The notes beneath the pieces are model-generated. The model did not search any database. It worked only from the letters and a program-made list of their open reading frames with translations, and had not been told where the DNA came from. Positions 57,324 through 64,000 of a DNA stretch of 64,000 nucleotides are shown here, piece by piece. Position numbers and translations under genes: made by a program. Within the stretch, counting starts at the first letter, position 1. Every line of letters starts with the position of its first letter. The stretch lies in assembly GCF_040801785.1 (NCBI RefSeq), contig NZ_CP161805.1, positions 496,001 through 560,000 on the forward strand, given 5' to 3'. The DNA is from Sulfitobacter sp. LCG007 (GTDB lineage: Bacteria > Pseudomonadota > Alphaproteobacteria > Rhodobacterales > Rhodobacteraceae).

Positions 57324-58001
57324 CTACCCCCGGAAGACCTTCATGTGATAGGCGGACTGCTCTGGCAGCCGACCGAAATCCTGCGAAACCGGGCAGGCAC
57401 GTCTGGCCTTGCAGCCCCGCTCCATGCAGTCCGATCCAAAAGGTGTTTCGAGATACACCTTACATGCCGCCACGTCATAGGCCACCCCGTCGAAGGCGTC
57501 GACAGGGCAGGCGCTCTTGCAGGGCCGGCCAACGCAGCGCGCGCAGGGCGACGACTCTGGTTGCGGCAGGTCGATCCGCGTCTGCAGTGCAAGTGCGCCC
57601 CGGATCGAGACGAAAAGCCCGGCCCGGGAATGCACCAGCAGGCCGATGGGAGAGGCGTGCAGGTTCCCGCTGCGCAGGGCCCAACGGATGAAGGGGCGGA
57701 AGGGCGGACCGCCGAAGGGAAAGAGGGCGACTGCCCCCAGTTCGCGCGCCCACCCCCCGATGACCCGGGACGACCAGCGATCGACCGGGTCCGGGCCGCC
57801 ATCTCGCCATTCGCGGGAGGCCTGGAGCACGGGCCAGAAACGCGGCTCGTCCGGGCCCAGCAGCAGCAATGTGCCGGTGCCCTGCGGCAGTCCGTCGTCA
57901 GTTTCGGGATGGAAGCCGCCGAGGATGCAAAGCGACCTCTCCCGTGCCTCTGCATCAAGGCGGGCATGCTCTGTGGTACGGGATTCGCTTCGCTCGGGCA
58001 T
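57324..58001 (-). CDS. Ferredoxin-like 4Fe-4S protein of unknown role
   Basis: This encodes a 225-residue protein. The N-terminal 140 residues are a globular domain without motifs that I recognise. The C-terminal part has a cysteine series (CARCVGRPCKSACPVDAF, a later single Cys, then CMERGCKARRACP) consistent with two [4Fe-4S] clusters. The Cys spacing and the preceding domain recall the C-terminal half of epoxyqueuosine reductase-like proteins, but the queuosine-binding part is not evident. The function is unassigned. Start at ATG 58001. Confidence 0.8.
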   Translation of the reverse strand: MPERSESRTTEHARLDAEARERSLCILGGFHPETDDGLPQGTGTLLLLGPDEPRFWPVLQASREWRDGGPDPVDRWSSRVIGGWARELGAVALFPFGGPPFRPFIRWALRSGNLHASPIGLLVHSRAGLFVSIRGALALQTRIDLPQPESSPCARCVGRPCKSACPVDAFDGVAYDVAACKVYLETPFGSDCMERGCKARRACPVSQDFGRLPEQSAYHMKVFRG

Positions 58002-58075
58002 GACGAAAGCCTAGCGGGGGCTGCGCGCGGCACAATTCCCCTTTGCCCATCCGTTGCGCCAGATCCGCGCCGCGC

Positions 58076-58939
58076 TCACCCGGCCCGGATGATGCTGCCG
58101 GCCCCGTGTTCGGTGAAGAGCTCGAGCAGGCAGGCGTTCGGAGCGCGTCCGTCGAGGATCACAGCCGCGCGTACGCCGCCCTCGATGGCGGTCAGGGCCG
58201 TTTCGGTCTTGGGGATCATTCCCCCGGCAATCGTCCCGTCGGCGGTCAGCGCCCGGATCTGGCTGGCGGTAAGCTGGGTGACGACTTCCCCCGCGGCGTT
58301 CTTGACGCCCGAGACATCGGTAAGCAGCAGAAGCCTGTCGGCCTTCAGCGCGGCGGCAATCGCGCCGGCGGCCGTATCTCCGTTGATGTTGTAGGTCTGG
58401 CCGTCTTCCCCCACGCCAAGCGGCGCGATGACGGGAATGTATTCCTTCGCCCCGAGATCGCGCAGCACGGTCGGATCGACCTTCGTGGGGGCGCCCACCA
58501 ACCCGAGAGCGGCGTCCTCGGGCGTGCAGGTGATCAGGTTGGCGTCCTTGCCCGACAGACCGACGGCCCGCCCGCCCTGGGAATTGATCGCCTCGACGAT
58601 GCGCTTGTTGACCAGCCCGCTCAGCACCATCTCGACCACCTCGATGGTCGCCTCGTCGGTCACGCGCTTGCCGTTGCGGAATTCGGATTTGATGTCGAGC
58701 CTCTCGAGCAGGGCGTTGATCATGGGCCCGCCGCCGTGCACGACGACCGGATTGATGCCGACCATGCGCATCAGCACGACGTCGCGGGCGAATTCGTCCA
58801 TCGCCTCTTCACTGCCCATGGCGTGCCCGCCGAGCTTTATGACCACCGTCGCTCCGGCATAGCGCTGCAGATAGGGCAGGGCCATGTTGAGCGTGCGGGC
58901 GGTGCCGATCCAGTCGCGGTCCATGTCTTGCGTCTTCAT
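58076..58939 (-). CDS. argB: Acetylglutamate kinase
   Basis: This encodes a 287-residue N-acetyl-L-glutamate kinase, the second step of arginine biosynthesis. ATG 58939 gives [17 protein letters not shown], matching alphaproteobacterial starts. The family motifs are VIKLGGHAM near residue 36, [12 protein letters not shown] near 67, [13 protein letters not shown] near 92, and [17 protein letters not shown] near 187. The N-terminal helix typical of arginine-sensitive hexameric enzymes is present, so feedback inhibition by arginine is likely. Confidence 0.96.
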   Translation of the reverse strand: MKTQDMDRDWIGTARTLNMALPYLQRYAGATVVIKLGGHAMGSEEAMDEFARDVVLMRMVGINPVVVHGGGPMINALLERLDIKSEFRNGKRVTDEATIEVVEMVLSGLVNKRIVEAINSQGGRAVGLSGKDANLITCTPEDAALGLVGAPTKVDPTVLRDLGAKEYIPVIAPLGVGEDGQTYNINGDTAAGAIAAALKADRLLLLTDVSGVKNAAGEVVTQLTASQIRALTADGTIAGGMIPKTETALTAIEGGVRAAVILDGRAPNACLLELFTEHGAGSIIRAG

Positions 58940-59008
58940 CCTGTTCACCGTGGTGCTGGCGTTTATGGGAAACCGGGGTCCGGGGCGCAAGGGTGCGCTT
59001 TGCCGGAG

Positions 59009-59659
59009 TCAGGGCAACGTGGCGATGATGGCGCGCAGCGTGGCGATCCCCCAGCCCTTTTCGCTGGAGGTCACGACGATCTCCGGAAACGCTGCCGGAT
59101 GCGCGGCCAGCTTGCCCCGGACCTGGTCGAGGATCTTCTCGCGTTCCGCTTCCTTCACCTTGTCGGCCTTGGTCAGCACCGCCTGAAAAGCGACGGCCGA
59201 GCTGTCGAGCAGGGACATGATCTCTTCGTCCACGGCCTTCACGCCGTGGCGTGCGTCGATGAGCACGAAAGCGCGGCGCAGGTTCTGGCGGCCCGAAAGA
59301 TACTGTTTGAGGAGGCGCTGCCATTTCTCGACGACGGCCACGGGTGCGTTGGCGAAGCCGTATCCGGGCAGATCCACAAGGTAGTGGCTTTCGCCAGCGG
59401 TGAAGAAGTTGATCTCCTGGGTCCGGCCGGGCGTATTCGAGGCGCGCGCCAGGGCCTTGTGCCCGGTCAGCGCGTTTATCAGTGTCGATTTGCCCACGTT
59501 AGAGCGACCCGCGAAGCAGACCTCGGTCCGGTCAGCCGGGGGCAGCCCGGACATGGCGACGACGCCCTTCAAAAAGGCCGTCTCCCCGGCGAACAGCATC
59601 CGCCCGCGTTCGAGAGCTTGCGCGTCAGGATCTTCCGCGATCGTGAACCTGATCTGCAT
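59009..59659 (-). CDS. engB: Ribosome biogenesis GTPase EngB (YihA/YsxC)
   Basis: This encodes a 216-residue GTPase needed for 50S assembly. G1 is GRSNVGKST near residue 51, G3 is DLPGYGFA near 96 and G4 is TKADKV near 163. The ATG at 59659 overlaps the stop of the MOSC gene by one base (TGATG), so the two are coupled. Neighbouring yidC and argB complete a string often seen in Rhodobacteraceae. Confidence 0.96.
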   Translation of the reverse strand: MQIRFTIAEDPDAQALERGRMLFAGETAFLKGVVAMSGLPPADRTEVCFAGRSNVGKSTLINALTGHKALARASNTPGRTQEINFFTAGESHYLVDLPGYGFANAPVAVVEKWQRLLKQYLSGRQNLRRAFVLIDARHGVKAVDEEIMSLLDSSAVAFQAVLTKADKVKEAEREKILDQVRGKLAAHPAAFPEIVVTSSEKGWGIATLRAIIATLP

Positions 59660-60402
59660 CACTGCACCGCCACCCTGTCGCCGACCGAAATCCTTCCGCT
59701 CCGGACGACCTCCGCCCTCACGGAAAAATCCCTGTGGCCCCAGTGGTCGAGCGCCCCGAGCGTATCGGCGTCGCGCTGCCCGGTCTCGGGGTTGGCGGCG
59801 GTGGCCATGCAGCGGTCGGTGCGTTCGCGCACGAGCAACACGGCGTCGCCGATGGCGATCTCGCGGCCGACCCAATCCAGTTCCTCCCATGGGTCCAGCT
59901 CGCCGTCGAGCCAGATGTTGCCGCGCCAGCGATGGATCGAGAGCGGACGGGACATGTGCTCTTCGACCGCGCGATGCGAGGCCATGCTGCAGATCGTCAC
60001 CGAAGGGAATTCACTGTCCGTGTAGCCGCGTCGGTCGAGCCGCAGGATGCGCGCCGGCAGCGCCCGGGTCGGCGGGACGATCGGCGTCACCCAGTTCAGG
60101 AAGGCTTCCGCTTCGCTGTCGGGGTTGAAGGTCAGCGCGGGCAGGCGCGGATGCCGGAGCGTGAGACGCTCGGTATCCTCATGCAGCGTCGCCGTGATGG
60201 CCATCAGCGCGGGCGCTTTGGAGACGATGCTGAAATTCATGTAGGGCGCCCATTCTCCGGGCTGCGCCTTTGACGCTTCGTGGGCCACGGCCCATACGCG
60301 GTCCCAGGGCATCGCTTCGCCGGCGGTCAGGGTCACCTGCTCGATCGCTTCGCGCCCGTGGCTCTTGAGCGGGTAGCGCAGGATGCAGGAGACCGCTGTC
60401 AT
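59659..60402 (-). CDS. MOSC-domain protein
   Basis: This encodes a 247-residue protein. The N-terminal beta-barrel begins SCILRYPLKSHG, and the MOSC core has RTDRCMATAANPETGQRD near residue 190. MOSC domains bind the molybdenum cofactor or transfer sulfur, and some relatives (YcbX, mARC) reduce N-hydroxylated compounds. The particular reaction is not predictable here. The ATG overlaps the yidC stop (ATGA). Confidence 0.9.
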   Translation of the reverse strand: MTAVSCILRYPLKSHGREAIEQVTLTAGEAMPWDRVWAVAHEASKAQPGEWAPYMNFSIVSKAPALMAITATLHEDTERLTLRHPRLPALTFNPDSEAEAFLNWVTPIVPPTRALPARILRLDRRGYTDSEFPSVTICSMASHRAVEEHMSRPLSIHRWRGNIWLDGELDPWEELDWVGREIAIGDAVLLVRERTDRCMATAANPETGQRDADTLGALDHWGHRDFSVRAEVVRSGRISVGDRVAVQ

Positions 60403-62222
60403 TTTGCGTCCGGCTTGGGTTTCCGGCTGAGGCCCTTGCGGATGTTCCCGAACACGTCGGGCTTGTGTCCGTGGCTGCGCATGATGGTGTACTGCTGGAT
60501 GAAGGTGATCGTGTTGTTGGCGATCCAGTAGACCACAAGCCCGCTGGCGAAACCGCCGAGCATGAACATGAAGACCCAGGGCATCCAGGCGAAGACCATC
60601 TGCTGCGTCGGATCGGCAGGCGCGGGGTTCAGCTTCTGCTGCAGCCACATCGAGATGCCGAGCAGCAGGGGCAGGATGCCGATGAAGACCAGCGCAAGGA
60701 TCGTGCCCGGTTCGGGCGCGTCCCAGGGCAGAAGGCCGAAGAGGTTGAAGAGCGAGGTCGGATCGGGCGCGGAGAGGTCCTGGAACGGACCGAAGAAGGG
60801 CGCCTGGCGCAGTTCGAAGGTGACGAAGATCACCTTGTAGAGCGAGAAGAAGATCGGGATCTGCAGCAGGATCGGCAGGCAGCCCGCCGCCGGGTTCACC
60901 TTCTCGCGCTTGTAAAGCTCCATCATGCCCTGCTGCATCTTCTGGCGGTCGTCGCCGGCCTGCTCCTTCAGCTTCTCCATCTGGGGCTGAAGTTCCTTCA
61001 TCTTCGCCATCGAGACGTAGGACTTGTAGGCCAGCGGGAAGAGGATCGCCTTGATGATCAGCGTAAGAACGATGATCGCCACGCCCATGTTGCCGATGAG
61101 CTGGTTCAGATGGTGCAGCAACCAGAAGATCGGCTTGGTCAGGAAGAAGAACCAGCCCCAGTCGATGCTGTCGACGAAGCGATCGACGCCGGCATCCTGG
61201 TAGGCGCGGATGACTTCCCACTCCTTCGCACCGGCGAAGAGCTGCGTGGTGACGCTGGCGGTGGCCTCCGGAGCGACGGTCTGGGTCGGCAGGACGGTCT
61301 CTGTCTGGTAGATGCCGCTGCGCGGCAGGAACTTGGTGGTAAGGCGCGCCGAGACTGCCGGATCGGGAATCAACGTCGCCATCCAGTAGTGGTCGGTGAA
61401 GCCGATCCAGCCCCTGGTGGCGTTCTCGATCCGTTGTGCCGGAACGCCCTCGCGCTGCTCGATCTCGAATTCGGGAATGTCGTCCCAGTCGATTTCGGTC
61501 AGGGTGCCGTCGGCCATCGCGACGACGCCCTCGTGCAGGATGAAGAACTTCTTGCGGTCCGAAGGCTCGCCATGACGGGCGATGATGCCATAGGGCGCGA
61601 GGCTGACGGCGGCCCCGGTGGCATTGGTGACGGACTGCGTCACCGAGAACATGTAGTTCTCGTCGACCGAGATGCGGCGCTCGAAGGTCAGGCCCGCTCC
61701 GTTGTCCCAGCTCAGCGTGACCGGCGTGTCGATCGACAGCGTCTCTCCGTCCGAAAGCGACCACTCGGTATTGGGCCCCGGCACGGCTTCGGGCGCGAGC
61801 CCGCTGCCGGCAGCCCAGCCGTACAGTGCGTAATAGGCATCTTCGGTGCCGGCGGGGGACAGCATCGTGACGATCTCGGCGCCCGGCTCGATGCTGACCC
61901 GGTAGTCCTTCAGGCTTAGGTCGTCGATGCGGCCCCCGATCAGCGAGATGGAACCGGACAGGCGCGGCGTGGCGATGGCGACACGCGGCGTGTCCTCGAT
62001 CGCGGCGGCGCGGATGTCGCCCTGGGAGGCCCCTGTTGCCGGCGCCGTGGTCGCGGGTGCGCCCGGCGCAGCGGCCCCGGGCGTGGCGCCCTCGGTCTGC
62101 ACGGCGGTGGTCGCCTCGGTCTGGGGCTGCGGCTCGGGTGGGGGGAAGAGCAGGAACCAGACCAGTATGACGGCGAAGCTGAGCGCCGTGGCAAGGATGA
62201 GGTTCTTGTTCTGATCGTCCAT
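60399..62222 (-). CDS. yidC: Membrane protein insertase YidC
   Basis: This encodes a 607-residue YidC of the Gram-negative type. ATG 62222 gives MDDQNKNLILATALSFAVIL, the signal-anchor span, and AGGTGG lies seven bases upstream. After a Pro/Ala-rich linker comes the large periplasmic P1 domain (about 65-345). The insertase core follows, with YKSYVSMAKMKELQPQMEKL near residue 390 and PILLQIPIFFSLYKVIF near 440, then three further spans. It inserts and folds inner-membrane proteins alone or with SecYEG. The rpmH-rnpA genes that often lie upstream are not present here. Confidence 0.97.
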   Translation of the reverse strand: MDDQNKNLILATALSFAVILVWFLLFPPPEPQPQTEATTAVQTEGATPGAAAPGAPATTAPATGASQGDIRAAAIEDTPRVAIATPRLSGSISLIGGRIDDLSLKDYRVSIEPGAEIVTMLSPAGTEDAYYALYGWAAGSGLAPEAVPGPNTEWSLSDGETLSIDTPVTLSWDNGAGLTFERRISVDENYMFSVTQSVTNATGAAVSLAPYGIIARHGEPSDRKKFFILHEGVVAMADGTLTEIDWDDIPEFEIEQREGVPAQRIENATRGWIGFTDHYWMATLIPDPAVSARLTTKFLPRSGIYQTETVLPTQTVAPEATASVTTQLFAGAKEWEVIRAYQDAGVDRFVDSIDWGWFFFLTKPIFWLLHHLNQLIGNMGVAIIVLTLIIKAILFPLAYKSYVSMAKMKELQPQMEKLKEQAGDDRQKMQQGMMELYKREKVNPAAGCLPILLQIPIFFSLYKVIFVTFELRQAPFFGPFQDLSAPDPTSLFNLFGLLPWDAPEPGTILALVFIGILPLLLGISMWLQQKLNPAPADPTQQMVFAWMPWVFMFMLGGFASGLVVYWIANNTITFIQQYTIMRSHGHKPDVFGNIRKGLSRKPKPDAK

Positions 62223-62506
62223 AGGGACAGCCACCTGCTGTTTCGAGTATCAGCGTGGGTTCAACAGGTGCAGGTCGAAAGGTCAAGGGGATTTCGGGAC
62301 GCATGGCGCCTGCCGCAAAGGCGAAACGTCGCGCGTCGGGGTGATGGTCATGCGGCCTGCGACAACGGGTGGGGATTGCCCGGTCGCTCTTTGCATCGTG
62401 GCTGCCCGCGCGCGCGGTGGTCCGTCGCGTCCGGGCGCCCGAAAGCGGGTGGGTCGGCCCGATTCCCGCCTCTTCGGTCCTGCATGTCTCTGGGCGGCGG
62501 GATCGG
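62223..62506. other. yidC upstream region
   Basis: This 284-base gap lies between the EAL-protein stop and the yidC start. No gene is visible. On the minus strand TTGACC (62286-62281) followed 17 bases later by TGAACC is a weak promoter candidate for yidC. No rnpA, rpmH or terminator was recognised. Confidence 0.35.
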
Positions 62507-64000
62507 CTAGGTGCTGCGATCGCCGAAGATCTGCGGGGTGGACGAGAGCTTGGCGGCATGCTGGACAAGCCAATCCATCGTGTGCTCGAAGGGCATCGGC
62601 CTCGCGATGCCGTAGCCCTGCACGTGATCGCAGCCGAGTTGGGCGAGATAGGCATGCTCTCCCGCGGTCTCGACGCCTTCCGCGAGTGTCTGCACCCCCA
62701 GCCTTTCCGCCATGGTCAGGATGGCGCTGATCATCTTCTGCTGCTCGGGGTCCCGGTCGGACTTCATCACGAAGGACCGGTCGATCTTGATCCGGCTGAC
62801 GGAAAACCGCCGGATCGCGGCAAGCGAGGCATGTCCGGTCCCGAAGTCGTCCAGATCGATGCGGCACCCCAGCTTGCAGAGCCCGTCGAGATTGCGCGAC
62901 ACCACGTCGTCGGGATCGGACGCCATCACCGTCTCCAGAACCTCGATGGCAAGCCGCTGTGGCTCCAGCTCGAAGCGGTCGAGTTCCCAGCGCAGCTTCT
63001 CCACCAGACGCGGATTGCCCAGTTCGGCGCCGGCGAAGTTCACGCCCACCTGCGGGACATCGAGCCCGGCAGCGTCCCAGGCCTTGAGCGCGGTGAGCGC
63101 GTGATGGAGCATGACATCGGTCAGTCGCTCCAGCAGACCGGCCTGTTCGAGGGCGGCCAGGAAAGTCTTGGGCGCAAGCAGACCCTGGACGGGATGCTGC
63201 CAGCGCGCCAGCGCCTCGAAGCCGGTGACCTTGCCGGTATCGGTGGAGATCTGAGGCTGGAACCAGGGCTGGATATGTCCGTTGTCGAGCGCCAGGGAGA
63301 CCTCGTCGCAAAGTGCCGCGTGATGGCGCGCCCTGCGGCGCATCTCGTGATTGAAGGCGCGAATCGATGCCGGACCGTTGAGCTGCGCTTCGCGCAGGGC
63401 CACCGCAGCCGCCTCAATCCAGTCCTCGCCGCTGTCGCCGGATACCCGGGCATGCTGGCAGAAGCCGATGCACACCGTCACGAATATGGTCGTGCCGCCG
63501 ACAACGACGGGCTGCTCGATTTCGGCCTGGATGCGTCCTGCGATCTGGATGCAGCTTTCCAGATCCAGATGGCGCACGGGACCGACGCAGCCCGAGAACC
63601 GGCCATCGCCGATCCGCGAGGTCACGTCGGTTTCGCGCATGACGGCGGTGAAACGTTCCGCACAACGCTTGACCACGGCATCCGCCGCCGCCTGGCCGTG
63701 ATGATCGCGAAGGGCGGCGAAATCGTCGATTTCGAGTGTGAAGAGCGCCGCATACTGTTCCCTGGCACCCGTGGCTGCGTGGATCTGGGCCACGCGGTCA
63801 TCGAAGAGGTCGCGGGGCATCAGACCGCTGAGGGCATCGCGCGGCAGCATGACGGCGCGCGCGCCTGCGGACGAGCCGACAACAAGACAGGTCAGCGACA
63901 GCAGTCCGGCGACAGTGAACAGGGCGAGTTCGCCCATCGCCAGGTAGCCGACGACGGACAGCAGCGGCAACGCGGCGAGCGCAACCGGCGTGAGGAGCTG
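62507..64000 (-). CDS. GGDEF/EAL cyclic-di-GMP protein (5' end outside window)
   Basis: The reading frame is open to the right edge, so the true start may lie beyond it; a TTG at 63970 would give 487 residues. Two hydrophobic spans come first (around GELALFTVAGLLSLTCLVV). The GGDEF domain is degenerate: the signature reads IGDGRF where active cyclases have GGDEF. The EAL domain keeps its catalytic set: EAL in GFEALARWQHP, the Asn in VNFAGAEL, DDFGTGHASL, KIDRSFV and EGVET. It is therefore likely a membrane-bound phosphodiesterase that breaks down cyclic di-GMP, with the GGDEF part regulatory. This is inference from motifs. Confidence 0.9.
   Translation of the reverse strand, partial: QLLTPVALAALPLLSVVGYLAMGELALFTVAGLLSLTCLVVGSSAGARAVMLPRDALSGLMPRDLFDDRVAQIHAATGAREQYAALFTLEIDDFAALRDHHGQAAADAVVKRCAERFTAVMRETDVTSRIGDGRFSGCVGPVRHLDLESCIQIAGRIQAEIEQPVVVGGTTIFVTVCIGFCQHARVSGDSGEDWIEAAAVALREAQLNGPASIRAFNHEMRRRARHHAALCDEVSLALDNGHIQPWFQPQISTDTGKVTGFEALARWQHPVQGLLAPKTFLAALEQAGLLERLTDVMLHHALTALKAWDAAGLDVPQVGVNFAGAELGNPRLVEKLRWELDRFELEPQRLAIEVLETVMASDPDDVVSRNLDGLCKLGCRIDLDDFGTGHASLAAIRRFSVSRIKIDRSFVMKSDRDPEQQKMISAILTMAERLGVQTLAEGVETAGEHAYLAQLGCDHVQGYGIARPMPFEHTMDWLVQHAAKLSSTPQIFGDRST

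Noticed and set aside
59659-62655. A single 998-codon minus-strand frame covering the MOSC gene and the region of yidC
   Set aside because: Only the last 247 codons are a real protein (MOSC). The rest is the out-of-frame shadow of yidC, joined because no stop intervenes.

Overview
The window is high-GC DNA from an alphaproteobacterium, most likely a member of the Rhodobacteraceae/Roseobacter group. The pointers are the VPLPA-type C-terminal sorting tail on one exported protein, an aap/bzt-type amino-acid ABC transporter, an ATP12-family F1-ATPase chaperone, the yidC-MOSC-engB-argB gene string, and the style of the ribosomal proteins. This placement is inference from families and gene order; no database search was run.

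Layout. A partial cytochrome P450 gene runs off the left edge on the minus strand (1-383). From 590 to 56775 every gene is on the plus strand. First comes the translation and transcription core: tuf, tRNA-Trp, an unknown membrane protein, secE-nusG-rplK-rplA, rplJ-rplL, rpoB-(small ORF)-rpoC, an EamA transporter, rpsL-rpsG-fusA-(lipoprotein)-tuf, and rpsJ-rplC-rplD-rplW. It continues with a VPLPA protein, rplB-rpsS-rplV-rpsC-rplP, a Cu/Zn superoxide dismutase, rpmC through rpmD, a hybrid sensor kinase, rplO, secY-adk, a three-subunit molybdenum hydroxylase, rpsM-rpsK-rpoA-rplQ, and a DegP-like protease. A housekeeping stretch follows (rarA, crcB, an RluC-type pseudouridine synthase, a HAD phosphatase, ATP12), then the aapJQMP transporter. 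From 56805 to the right edge the genes are on the minus strand: a SixA-like phosphatase, a ferredoxin-like protein, argB, engB, a MOSC protein, yidC, and a GGDEF/EAL protein cut by the window end.

How it fits together. The usual str-S10-spc-alpha gene order is preserved, but it is repeatedly interrupted by non-ribosomal genes. At most breaks the upstream ribosomal cluster ends in a rho-independent terminator and the downstream one begins with its own sigma-70-like promoter, nearly always with exactly 17 bases between the two hexamers. Seven of the eight intruders inside the rpoB-rplQ span or directly after it are predicted to be exported or membrane proteins. Two of them, between rpoB and rpoC and after fusA, have no terminator and are translationally coupled to core genes.

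The strongest candidate for something undescribed is the 98-codon exported or membrane-anchored protein wedged between rpoB and rpoC. It has four-base overlaps on both sides and codon usage unlike its neighbours. Next are the structured leader of the rplB operon (promoter, UUCG-capped hairpin, 24-base near-palindrome), the lipoprotein coupled to fusA, and the orphan hybrid kinase with two periplasmic binding-protein domains.
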